From Halanaerobiales bacterium (GTDB lineage Bacteria; Bacillota; Halanaerobiia; Halanaerobiales; M55B127), in contig JAIPEV010000121.1 in assembly GCA_021736965.1 (NCBI GenBank), forward strand, positions 1-5,760: DNA of 5,760 bases, in the 5' to 3' direction. Both the position numbers and the translations under genes were made by a program. The notes below the pieces were generated by a model. That model did no database searches, had not been told where the DNA came from, and saw nothing but the letters and a program-made list of their open reading frames with translations. Numbering within the stretch: position 1 is the stretch's first letter; every line of letters begins with the position of its first letter. Positions 1-5,760 of this stretch are shown here, piece after piece.

Positions 1-1199
1 GTGTATAACCCACTTTCATAATCAGTATTATCTTCTATTATAACCTTTTTAGTCTGATTGATATAGTTGCTGTTAAATTCACTCATTATTCTTTTATTTA
101 GTAGTCTTAATCTTGCAGCATGCTTTCTTTTAATATTACCCTTCACTCTCGGTTTCATATCATAAGCTGGAGTATTTTTTCTTTTGGAAAATGGGAAAAC
201 ATGTAATCGGCTGAATCCTAGATTCTTTATAAAGTCATAAGTTTCTTTAAACTCTTTAATTGTCTCATTTGGAAAACCAACAATTAGATCTGTAGTAACT
301 GAAAGATCAGAAATAGAGTTCTTAAAATATCTAACTCGTTTTTGATATTGATCAGTTGTATAAGGTCTATTCATCTTTTCTAAGATATAATCCGAGCCAC
401 TCTGTAAAGGAAGATGTAAATGTGGACATAGTTTTTTATTGCTTTTCATTAAGTTAAGTAGCTTATCATTAACTTCTGTTACTTCAATAGAACTTAGCCT
501 AATTCTTTTTAATCCTTCTATTCCAGACAAAAGCTTAATCAATTCAACCAGTTTGTTTTCTTCATTATTTTCTAGTCCATAAGCTCCCAAATGAATACCT
601 GTTAATACAATTTCTTTAACCCTTTGTTCATTAACTAACTTTTTTACTTCTAAATATATATTATTAGGCTTTCTACTCCTTAGTTTTCCTCTGGCATAAG
701 GGATAATGCAGTAGCTACAGAATTGGTTACAACCTTCTTGTATTTTAATATATGCCCTAGTAGTCTCACTTAAATTATTAATACTCATTTCTTCAAAATC
801 AGCTAAATTTTGATAAGTAAGAGAATCTTTTAATAGTTTCGATTTGTTCTTTTTTGTTTTTAACTTTTTCTCAATTAATTTAACTACATTATTTTTCCCT
901 GATGTACCTAATATATAATCTATTTCTTTTATTGATTTCACTTCTTTTTCTTCAACTTGAGGATAACAACCTACCATTACAACTATAGCATCTTGATTTT
1001 TTCTTTTTGCTCTCCTAGCATATTTTCTAGACTTACTTGCAGCTTGATTAGTAACAGTACAGCTGTTTATTATATAGATATCTGCCTTTTGATTAAACTC
1101 TTTTACAGTATATCCCCTGGTAGAAAATTGATCAATCATTACCTCTGTTTCATAGTGATTGACCTTACATCCTAAAGTATAAAAAGCTACAGTTTTCAT
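1..1199 (-). CDS. mtaB: tRNA t6A37 methylthiotransferase MtaB (3' end outside window)
   Basis: MtaB is a radical-SAM enzyme that adds a methylthio group to t6A at position 37 of ANN-decoding tRNAs, giving ms2t6A, which stabilises codon-anticodon pairing. I translated 399 codons by hand from the ATG at 1199; the frame stays open to the window edge, so the C-terminus is missing. The N-terminal MTTase domain has its three cluster cysteines at C11 (LGCKVN), C47 (NSCTVT) and C78 (VGCYPQ). The radical-SAM domain has the CxxxCxxC motif at C157, C161 and C164 (EGCNQFCSYCIIPYARG), followed by TGIHLGAYG near 200 and CPHLHLPLQSGSD at 258-270. The last visible residues look like the start of the C-terminal TRAM RNA-binding domain, which is cut off. 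YqeV-type MtaB is the best fit by operon context; MiaB is the alternative paralogue and is less likely here. The start lies 3 nt after the rsmE stop, with a strong AGGAGG site at proper distance. Confidence 0.95.
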   Translation of the reverse strand, partial: MKTVAFYTLGCKVNHYETEVMIDQFSTRGYTVKEFNQKADIYIINSCTVTNQAASKSRKYARRAKRKNQDAIVVMVGCYPQVEEKEVKSIKEIDYILGTSGKNNVVKLIEKKLKTKKNKSKLLKDSLTYQNLADFEEMSINNLSETTRAYIKIQEGCNQFCSYCIIPYARGKLRSRKPNNIYLEVKKLVNEQRVKEIVLTGIHLGAYGLENNEENKLVELIKLLSGIEGLKRIRLSSIEVTEVNDKLLNLMKSNKKLCPHLHLPLQSGSDYILEKMNRPYTTDQYQKRVRYFKNSISDLSVTTDLIVGFPNETIKEFKETYDFIKNLGFSRLHVFPFSKRKNTPAYDMKPRVKGNIKRKHAARLRLLNKRIMSEFNSNYINQTKKVIIEDNTDYESGLY

Positions 1200-1202
1200 C
1201 AA

Positions 1203-1973
1203 CTATCCTCCTAAATCGCCGAATTCATATAATATAGCAGAAAGAGCTGTTAAACCAGCTGTCTCTGTTCTTAAAATTCTTCCCCCTAAAGTTATTGTCT
1301 CCAATATAAAATTACCATTAATTTTTTTAAAAAGTTTTACTTCGTCTTTTGAAAACCCACCTTCAGGACCAATCAATAAAAGAATTTTTTCGATGTTTTT
1401 ATCTTTGTATTTTTTTAGAACTGATTTTATACCACATTTATCTTCTTTTGTATATAGTATTAAAATTAAATCATATTCGTTAAATAACTCGCTTACTTTA
1501 TTGATCTTAGAAATATTTATTATACCACTAATTTGAGGTATATTACCTCGCTTAGACTGTTTTGCTGCCTCTTTTATAATGTTTTTCCATCTTTTTAATC
1601 TTTTATTTTCCTTTTTTTGATTGAGCTTGACAATAGTTCTTTTGGTAAAAAGAGGGATAAATTTATTTGCACCTATCTCAGTTCCCTTTTGGATAACAAA
1701 TTCAATATTTCTACTTTTTGGTATAGCCTGCCCAATATCAACCTCAATACTAGGTTCTGTTTTGTTTTCAATTTTTTTTATTATTACACCAGTTACATGA
1801 TCTTTTTTAAAATCCTTTAGTTTCACAATGAAATCAAATTTATTTTCTGTAGAAACTATAATCTTTTCCCCTGTTTTTAATCTTAATGAATTAGAAATGT
1901 GGTTGAAATCATCATCTCTAATTTCAACCACATCATTATTAATATATTCTCGTTTTACAAAGAATTTATGCAT
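1203..1973 (-). CDS. rsmE: 16S rRNA (uracil(1498)-N3)-methyltransferase RsmE
   Basis: RsmE is a SPOUT-fold (trefoil-knot) methyltransferase that uses S-adenosylmethionine to methylate N3 of U1498 in 16S rRNA, acting on the 30S subunit near the decoding region. The 256-residue length is normal for the family. Residues 1-70 match the N-terminal PUA-like RNA-binding domain (MHKFFVKREY start; HISNSLRLKTGE near 25-36). The SPOUT domain shows KGTEIGA at 96-102, EAAKQSKR at 135-142, the SAM-binding loop IGPEGGF at 201-207 and LGGRILRTETA at 229-239, all family hallmarks. The ATG at 1973 fits the usual N-terminus. The gene starts 26 nt after dnaJ and ends 3 nt before mtaB, so it is presumably cotranscribed with both. 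Two oddities are a poor ribosome binding site and a perfect 13-bp inverted repeat over codons 14-26, both listed separately. Confidence 0.96.
   Translation of the reverse strand: MHKFFVKREYINNDVVEIRDDDFNHISNSLRLKTGEKIIVSTENKFDFIVKLKDFKKDHVTGVIIKKIENKTEPSIEVDIGQAIPKSRNIEFVIQKGTEIGANKFIPLFTKRTIVKLNQKKENKRLKRWKNIIKEAAKQSKRGNIPQISGIINISKINKVSELFNEYDLILILYTKEDKCGIKSVLKKYKDKNIEKILLLIGPEGGFSKDEVKLFKKINGNFILETITLGGRILRTETAGLTALSAILYEFGDLGG
1207..1212 (-). promoter_or_regulatory. mtaB ribosome binding site inside the end of rsmE
   Basis: The minus strand reads AGGAGG, 7 nt before the mtaB ATG. It lies within the final Gly-Gly codons and stop of rsmE, so ribosomes finishing rsmE end on the mtaB initiation site. 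This supports the 1199 start and suggests translational coupling of the two genes (inference). Confidence 0.85.
1897..1933 (-). repeat. perfect 13-bp inverted repeat inside the rsmE start region
   Basis: The arms are ATGTGGTTGAAAT (1897-1909) and ATTTCAACCACAT (1921-1933), exact reverse complements separated by 11 nt. In the minus-strand mRNA this makes a hairpin over rsmE codons 14-26 (residues DVVEI, RDDD, FNHI), starting 40 nt after the first base of the ATG. No U-tract follows it, so it does not look like an intrinsic terminator. A role in translation, mRNA stability or RNase processing is possible but unproven. Confidence 0.8.
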
Positions 1974-1985
1974 TATAATAAAAAA

Positions 1986-1992
1986 CCTGCCT
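1986..1992 (-). promoter_or_regulatory. weak, distant ribosome binding site of rsmE
   Basis: The only purine-rich stretch before the rsmE ATG reads AGGCAGG on the minus strand, interrupted by a C and 12 nt from the start codon, with a U-rich spacer. Compared with AGGAGG before dnaK and mtaB this is poor in match and spacing. The start itself is supported by family alignment (MHKFFV), so initiation may depend partly on ribosomes arriving from dnaJ (inference). Confidence 0.5.
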
Positions 1993-1999
1993 TTTTATT

Positions 2000-3133
2000 T
2001 TATAGTGCACCAAAAGCATCTTTTACCTTGTTAAAGAACCCTTTTTTTTCTGGATTGATCTCTTCTCCACTTATCTCAGCAAAATTAATTAATAAGTCTT
2101 TTTGTTCTTTACTCAAATTTTTAGGTATAATTACCTTTGCTTTAATATATTGATCTCCCTTGCCAATACGATTTAGATGATTTATACCTTTATTTTTTAG
2201 TCTAAATGTCGTACCTGGTTGAGTTCCGTTAGGAATATTAAACTTGACTTTACCATCTAAAGTTGGTACCTTAATTTCATCACCTAATATGGCTTGAACA
2301 AAATTAATAGGTACCTCACAGTATATATCATCACCTTTTCTATCAAATAGTTGATGGGATTCTACCTGAAGTATTATATAAAGATCGCCATCTGAAGCTC
2401 CTTTTTCTCCTGCTTCACCTTCATTGGCCATTCTCAATTTACTACCTGTATTTACCCCTGCAGGTATATTTATTGTTAACTTTCTTCTTCTCTTAACTTT
2501 TCCGGTCCCACCACAGTTAGAACAAGGATTGTCTATTATTTTTCCACTGCCACCACATCTGTCACATCTTTTTGTTTGAGCAAACTGTCCAAATGGAGTC
2601 TGTTGGGTAACCCGGATCTGTCCTTGACCATTACATTTTGAACATGTTTTTATATCTGATTTAGTTTCAGCACCTGTACCATCACATTTTGGACATTCCT
2701 CGGTTCTTGGTATTGTAATCTTCTTTTTTGTGCCGAAAGCTGCTTCTTTAAATGTAATTTTTAGTTTATATTGAAGATCACGGCCTCTTTGTGGGCCACG
2801 ACGTCTATTCATTCCACCCATTCCACCACCAAAAAACATATCAAATATATCTTCAAAACCACCGAAACCGCCTCGAGCAAAGTCATCAAAGTTAAAATCG
2901 TCTTCATTTATACCAGAATGACCATATTGATCATATCTTTTTCTCTTATCTGGATCACTTAATATTTCATAAGCTTCAGATATTTCTTTGAACTTTTCAC
3001 TTGCCTTTTCCTCACCATCATTCATATCAGGATGGTGTTTTTTGGCTAACTTTCTATATGCTTTTTTAATTTCTTTTTGGTCAGCATCTCTGCTAACACC
3101 CAGGATTTCATAATAGTCTTTTTTACCTGGCAT
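2000..3133 (-). CDS. dnaJ: chaperone protein DnaJ (Hsp40, type I)
   Basis: DnaJ is the cytosolic co-chaperone that delivers unfolded clients to DnaK and stimulates its ATPase. The 377 residues show the complete type I layout. The J domain covers about 5-70, with the HPD motif at 34-36. A Gly/Phe-rich linker lies at about 78-110. The zinc domain has four CxxCxGxG repeats beginning at C147 (CPKCDGTG), C164 (CSKCNGQG), C190 (CDRCGGSG) and C204 (CSNCGGTG), and binds two zinc ions in known homologues. The C-terminal client-binding and dimerisation domains extend to the end (GDLYIILQV, LGDEIKVPTLDG, GTTFRLKNKG). All key residues are present and length is normal. The ATG at 3133 has GAGGTG 7 nt upstream. 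The gene follows dnaK after 75 nt that hold a hairpin, so its level may be set lower than that of dnaK. Confidence 0.98.
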   Translation of the reverse strand: MPGKKDYYEILGVSRDADQKEIKKAYRKLAKKHHPDMNDGEEKASEKFKEISEAYEILSDPDKRKRYDQYGHSGINEDDFNFDDFARGGFGGFEDIFDMFFGGGMGGMNRRRGPQRGRDLQYKLKITFKEAAFGTKKKITIPRTEECPKCDGTGAETKSDIKTCSKCNGQGQIRVTQQTPFGQFAQTKRCDRCGGSGKIIDNPCSNCGGTGKVKRRRKLTINIPAGVNTGSKLRMANEGEAGEKGASDGDLYIILQVESHQLFDRKGDDIYCEVPINFVQAILGDEIKVPTLDGKVKFNIPNGTQPGTTFRLKNKGINHLNRIGKGDQYIKAKVIIPKNLSKEQKDLLINFAEISGEEINPEKKGFFNKVKDAFGAL

Positions 3134-3140
3134 TACTAAT

Positions 3141-3146
3141 CACCTC
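3141..3146 (-). promoter_or_regulatory. dnaJ ribosome binding site
   Basis: GAGGTG on the minus strand, 7 nt before the dnaJ ATG. It lies downstream of the dnaK-dnaJ hairpin and does not overlap it, so the hairpin would not directly mask it. Confidence 0.8.
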
Positions 3147-3162
3147 ATGAATTTATGCAATC

Positions 3163-3190
3163 AAAAAAAGGGGAATTAACCCCTTTTTTT
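3163..3190 (-). terminator. dnaK-dnaJ intergenic hairpin, possible attenuator or weak terminator
   Basis: A perfect inverted repeat with 11-nt arms: on the minus strand A7-GGGG, loop TTAATT, CCCC-T7. The core is four G-C pairs and the T-tract forms part of the stem, as in many bidirectional AT-rich terminators. It starts 18 nt after the dnaK stop and ends 29 nt before the dnaJ start. Since dnaJ and later genes follow on the same strand, it would act as a partial terminator or an mRNA stabilising or processing element, giving more dnaK than dnaJ message. The structure is directly visible; the function is inferred. Confidence 0.65.
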
Positions 3191-3199
3191 ATTATAACA
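3191..3199 (-). promoter_or_regulatory. candidate extended -10 box before dnaJ
   Basis: The minus strand reads TGTTATAAT, a consensus TATAAT hexamer (3191-3196) preceded by TGn, in the dnaK-dnaJ gap. No TTGACA-like -35 lies at 17 nt upstream, though extended -10 promoters can work without one. Initiation would fall in the A7 tract at the start of the hairpin. In AT-rich DNA such boxes also arise by chance, so this is tentative. Confidence 0.3.
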
Positions 3200-3208
3200 T
3201 AATTTGTA

Positions 3209-5071
3209 TTATTTATCATCATCAACTTCTTCATAATCAACATCAACTGTATCTTCATCTGCTTGATCATTTTGATCCTTTTGATTGGAGCTAGCTTGTC
3301 CAGCACTACCAGCAGAACCTTGAGCTTCCGGGCCTTCCTTTGTTTGAGAATAAAGTTGTGAACTTAATTCGGTCAACTCTTCATTAAGAGCTTCTATTTT
3401 CTCTTTTATCTTATCAATATCATCTTCACCTATTGCATCTTTAAGGTCTTGTTTTGCACTTTTAACTTTATTAACAATATCTTCATCAACTTTATCTTCA
3501 GCCTTTTTCAATGTTTTTTCTGTTGAATGAACTAAGGCATCTGCTTCATTTTTTGTTTCTACTTCCTTCATTTTCTTTTCATCTTCATCAGCATGTTCTT
3601 CTGCTTCTTTTACCATTTCTTCAATTTCTTCTTCAGAAAGACCGGAAGTTGATTTAATTGTAATTTTTTGTTCATTTCCAGTGCCTTTATCTTCAGCTGA
3701 AACATGAACAATACCATTTTCATCAATGTCGAAGCTTACTTCAATTTGTGGCACACCTCTAGGAGCTGGTGGTATGTCTGTTAATTGGAACCTTCCCAGA
3801 GTTTTATTGTCTTTGGCCATCTTTCTTTCACCCTGTAAGACATGAATATCAACTGCTGTTTGATTATCCTGTGCTGTAGAAAATACTTTGCTTTTAGATG
3901 TAGGTATTGTAGTATTTCGATCAATCAACTGTGTAAATACTCCACCAAGTGTTTCAATACCTAAAGATAATGGTGTTACATCCAATAATACGATATCATC
4001 TACATCTCCTGATAAAACCCCACCTTGGATAGCTGCACCTACAGCAACTACTTCATCAGGGTTAATACCCTTATGAGGTTCTTTACCAATCTTTTCTTCT
4101 ACAGCTTGTTGTACAGCCGGTATTCTGGTAGACCCTCCGACTAAGATAACTTCATCTATTTCAGATGGATCAAAGTTAGCATCTTTTAAAGCTTTATCTG
4201 TTGGTCCCATTGTTTTTTGAATTAGATCCTCAACTAATTCTTCAAACTTAGCTCTAGTTATATCAACATCTAGATGTTTCGGACCTGTATCAGTTTGAGT
4301 TATAAATGGTAAGTTTACATTAGTTTGTTTTACACTTGATAACTCAATTTTTGCCTTTTCAGCTGCATCTTTTAAACGTTGTAAAGCCATCCTATCTTTT
4401 TTTAGATCAATTCCAGTTTCATTTTTAAACTGTTCTGCTAGATAATCTATTACTCTTTGATCAAAATCATCACCACCAAGTTTGTTGTTACCATTGGTAG
4501 AAATTACTTCAAAAACTCCATCTCCTAACTCTAATATAGAGACATCAAATGTACCTCCGCCGAGGTCAAAAACCAATATTGTTTGTTCTTTTTCATCTTT
4601 GAGTCCATATGCTAAAGATGCTGCTGTAGGTTCATTGATTATTCTCTTAACTTCTAATCCTGAAATCTTACCAGCATCTTTTGTTGCCTGTCTTTGTGAG
4701 TCAGAAAAATATGCTGGGACCGTAATTACGGCATCAGTTATCTCTTCACCCAAATAATCTTCTGCATCTTTTTTCATCTTCTGTAAGATCATTGCAGATA
4801 TTTCTTGAGGAGTGTACTCTTTGTCCCCCATTTTTTTCTTTATTTCTTTTCCCATCTCTCTTTTTATAGATGCAACAGTATTATCAGGATTGGTGATCGC
4901 TTGTCTTTTTGCATACTCACCAACCAATCTCTCCCCTTTCTTTGAATAAGCAACTACTGAGGGAGTAGTTCTCTTTCCTTCTTTATTTGGTATTACAGTT
5001 GCTTCTCCACCTTCCATAATAGCCATACAAGAATTTGTTGTACCTAAGTCAATTCCTAATATCTTACTCAT
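3209..5071 (-). CDS. dnaK: chaperone protein DnaK (Hsp70)
   Basis: DnaK is the ATP-driven Hsp70 that binds and releases exposed hydrophobic segments of client proteins, working with DnaJ and GrpE in the cytosol. The 620-residue length is normal for a Bacillota DnaK. The nucleotide-binding domain (about 1-360) has the phosphate-1 loop IDLGTTNS at 7-14, K70 (the conserved catalytic lysine), VPAYFSDSQRQATKDAG at 118-134, INEPTAASLAYG at 145-156 and the phosphate-2 motif FDLGGGTFD at 168-176. The interdomain linker is VLLDVTPLSLG at 361-371, followed by the substrate-binding beta domain and a helical lid from about 480. The tail is acidic and low-complexity, ending in EEVDDDK. The roughly 25-residue insert of proteobacterial DnaK after K70 is absent. 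N196 stands where E. coli has the autophosphorylated Thr199, as I believe is common in Gram-positive homologues. The ATG has AGGAGG 8 nt upstream. It lies 44 nt after grpE. Confidence 0.99.
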   Translation of the reverse strand: MSKILGIDLGTTNSCMAIMEGGEATVIPNKEGKRTTPSVVAYSKKGERLVGEYAKRQAITNPDNTVASIKREMGKEIKKKMGDKEYTPQEISAMILQKMKKDAEDYLGEEITDAVITVPAYFSDSQRQATKDAGKISGLEVKRIINEPTAASLAYGLKDEKEQTILVFDLGGGTFDVSILELGDGVFEVISTNGNNKLGGDDFDQRVIDYLAEQFKNETGIDLKKDRMALQRLKDAAEKAKIELSSVKQTNVNLPFITQTDTGPKHLDVDITRAKFEELVEDLIQKTMGPTDKALKDANFDPSEIDEVILVGGSTRIPAVQQAVEEKIGKEPHKGINPDEVVAVGAAIQGGVLSGDVDDIVLLDVTPLSLGIETLGGVFTQLIDRNTTIPTSKSKVFSTAQDNQTAVDIHVLQGERKMAKDNKTLGRFQLTDIPPAPRGVPQIEVSFDIDENGIVHVSAEDKGTGNEQKITIKSTSGLSEEEIEEMVKEAEEHADEDEKKMKEVETKNEADALVHSTEKTLKKAEDKVDEDIVNKVKSAKQDLKDAIGEDDIDKIKEKIEALNEELTELSSQLYSQTKEGPEAQGSAGSAGQASSNQKDQNDQADEDTVDVDYEEVDDDK

Positions 5072-5079
5072 TAAAGATT

Positions 5080-5085
5080 CCTCCT
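5080..5085 (-). promoter_or_regulatory. dnaK ribosome binding site
   Basis: AGGAGG on the minus strand, 8 nt before the dnaK ATG, in the 44-nt grpE-dnaK gap. It is a full consensus site with good spacing, in keeping with the high DnaK output expected from this operon. I see no hairpin or convincing promoter in that gap. Confidence 0.85.
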
Positions 5086-5115
5086 TTTAAAATTGAATTA
5101 TTTATATTTTGTTTT

Positions 5116-5682
5116 TTAGATAGCTATTTTTACCATAGCCGGTCTAATAACTTTATCATCCATTATATAACCTCTTTGGATTTCTTCTACAATATAACCA
5201 GATTCATATTCTTTTGATTCAACCTGCATTACTGCTTCATGATATGCAGGATTAAACTCTTCACCCTTAGTCTTAATGATCTCAAGTCCTTCTTTTTTTA
5301 ATACATCAATCATCTGTTTGTAGATAAGATTAACTCCAGATAAAAATTCTGATTCCTGATCAACAGATTTGAGTGCTCTTTCAAAATTATCAATAATCGG
5401 TAATAGGGAGTTTATAATTTCCATCTTTGTACGAAATTCAAGTTGCTGCTTATCTTTACTTACCCTATTACGATAGTTTATAAAGTCAGCTTTCATTCTT
5501 TTTAACTTGTTTAAGTACTCATCTTTTTGTTCTATAACATCTTGTAATTTGTCTTTTATCTCTTCAATTCTTTCTTCTAAAATTTCTTCCGTAACATCTT
5601 CTTCTAACTTAACTGTATCTGTTTTTTTTTCTTCTGTATTACTTTCTTCACTTCTAGTATTCTTTTTTTTATTATCTTTCAT
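5116..5682 (-). CDS. grpE: nucleotide exchange factor GrpE
   Basis: GrpE is the homodimeric cytosolic factor that opens the DnaK nucleotide-binding cleft to release ADP, resetting the chaperone cycle, and serves as a thermosensor in known homologues. The 188 residues begin with a charged, Lys/Glu-rich, probably disordered segment (1-30). A long helical coiled-coil region follows (about 30-90; EERIEEIKDKLQDV, LNKLKRMKADFINYRNRV). Next come the four-helix bundle region (LLPIIDNFERAL at 93-104) and the C-terminal beta domain that contacts DnaK. That domain carries the family signature FNPAYHEAV at 143-151 and EEIQRGYIMDDKVIRPAMVKI at about 166-187. The ATG at 5682 is one base after the hrcA stop, with a ribosome binding site inside hrcA, so the two are probably translationally coupled. 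The first 21 codons contain A8 and A9 runs, noted as a finding. Confidence 0.97.
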   Translation of the reverse strand: MKDNKKKNTRSEESNTEEKKTDTVKLEEDVTEEILEERIEEIKDKLQDVIEQKDEYLNKLKRMKADFINYRNRVSKDKQQLEFRTKMEIINSLLPIIDNFERALKSVDQESEFLSGVNLIYKQMIDVLKKEGLEIIKTKGEEFNPAYHEAVMQVESKEYESGYIVEEIQRGYIMDDKVIRPAMVKIAI

Positions 5683-5683
5683 A

Positions 5684-5760
5684 TTATTTATTCACCTCTG
5701 AAATAATTTTACTCAATATGTTTGAAACTATATTTACAGTAGATATAACACGGGGATATT
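5684..5760 (-). CDS. hrcA: heat-inducible transcription repressor HrcA (C-terminal end only)
   Basis: Only the last 24 codons and the TAA stop are in the window, entering from the high edge. The translated tail, YPRVISTVNIVSNILSK and a few more residues ending in EVNK, matches the usual HrcA C-terminus, where a GPTRM(D/E)Y block leads into this helix. HrcA represses class I heat-shock genes by binding the CIRCE operator (TTAGCACTC-N9-GAGTGCTAA) and depends on GroEL for its active fold. Its DNA-binding domain and the operator lie outside the window. The call rests on a short match plus the strongly conserved hrcA-grpE order. Its stop codon lies one base from the grpE start. Confidence 0.9.
   Translation of the reverse strand, partial: YPRVISTVNIVSNILSKIISEVNK
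5692..5699 (-). promoter_or_regulatory. grpE ribosome binding site inside the hrcA 3' end
   Basis: AGAGGTGA on the minus strand, 9 nt before the grpE ATG, read as hrcA codons near the C-terminus (Ser-Glu-Val-Asn). It supports the 5682 start and implies that ribosomes ending hrcA clear or feed the grpE start (inference). Confidence 0.8.

Noticed and set aside
257..286. 7-bp AT-rich inverted repeat TAATTGT/ACAATTA in mtaB
   Set aside because: Arms are short and AT-rich with a 16-nt loop over conserved coding sequence (VGFPNET). Not distinguishable from chance.
957..1175. Plus-strand open frame of 72 codons near the start of mtaB
   Set aside because: It is antisense to the cysteine-motif region of mtaB; the translation is a low-complexity, hydrophobic by-product of AT-rich codons. 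mtaB on the other strand has all family motifs.
1972..1977. TATAAT on the minus strand overlapping the rsmE start codon
   Set aside because: There is no TGn extension and no -35-like sequence at proper distance, and transcription from it would begin inside rsmE. Chance occurrence is likely in such AT-rich DNA.
1981..1996. AAAAA...TTTTT stretch in the dnaJ-rsmE gap that resembles a terminator
   Set aside because: The inner bases do not pair: CC faces CC, so there is no G-C stem. It is not an intrinsic terminator.
4482..4757. Open frame of 91 codons on the plus strand, antisense to dnaK
   Set aside because: It lies wholly inside the certain dnaK gene. Long open frames opposite dnaK are a known by-product of its codon pattern and have led to false annotations before. 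No ribosome binding site or family motif supports it.
5223..5250. 7-bp inverted repeat CCTGCAT/ATGCAGG in grpE
   Set aside because: Short arms with a 14-nt loop inside the conserved GrpE signature. This level of symmetry is expected by chance.
5371..5377. GAGTGCT, half of the CIRCE operator, inside grpE
   Set aside because: The partner half (AGCACTC at 9 nt spacing) is absent, and the bases encode Arg-Ala-Leu in the conserved GrpE segment. A 7-nt match is not evidence of an HrcA site.

Overview
This window is one stretch of a class I heat-shock (chaperone) operon. All genes read on the minus strand, so transcription runs from high to low coordinates. The order is hrcA (only its last 24 codons), grpE, dnaK, dnaJ, rsmE, mtaB (399 codons, running off the low end). 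Gaps between genes are 1, 44, 75, 26 and 3 nt. No stretch longer than 75 nt lacks a gene, and I see no RNA gene, mobile element, CRISPR array or sign of transfer.

The DNA is strongly AT-rich. The gene order is that of the long dnaK operon of Bacillota (in Bacillus subtilis hrcA-grpE-dnaK-dnaJ-prmA-rsmE-mtaB). DnaK lacks the roughly 25-residue insert in the first nucleotide-binding lobe that proteobacterial DnaK carries. This points to a low-GC Bacillota, probably a clostridial or Halanaerobiales-like anaerobe. That finer placement is an impression from the protein sequences, not a demonstrated result.

High end (5684-5760): the HrcA tail ends one base before the grpE start, and the grpE ribosome binding site lies inside hrcA. 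Middle (2000-5682): GrpE (nucleotide exchange factor), DnaK (Hsp70) and DnaJ (Hsp40) form one protein-folding machine. HrcA would repress the operon through CIRCE operators upstream, outside this window. A perfect 11-bp inverted repeat sits between dnaK and dnaJ and may act as an attenuator, with an extended -10-like box immediately before it. Low end (1-1973): two RNA-modification enzymes follow. RsmE methylates 16S rRNA at U1498, and MtaB makes ms2t6A37 in tRNA. The mtaB ribosome binding site overlaps the end of rsmE.

I do not see a novel multi-gene system here. The points most worth a second look are regulatory: a perfect 13-bp hairpin inside the start of rsmE, the dnaK-dnaJ hairpin with its promoter-like box, and the absence of prmA from its usual place between dnaJ and rsmE.
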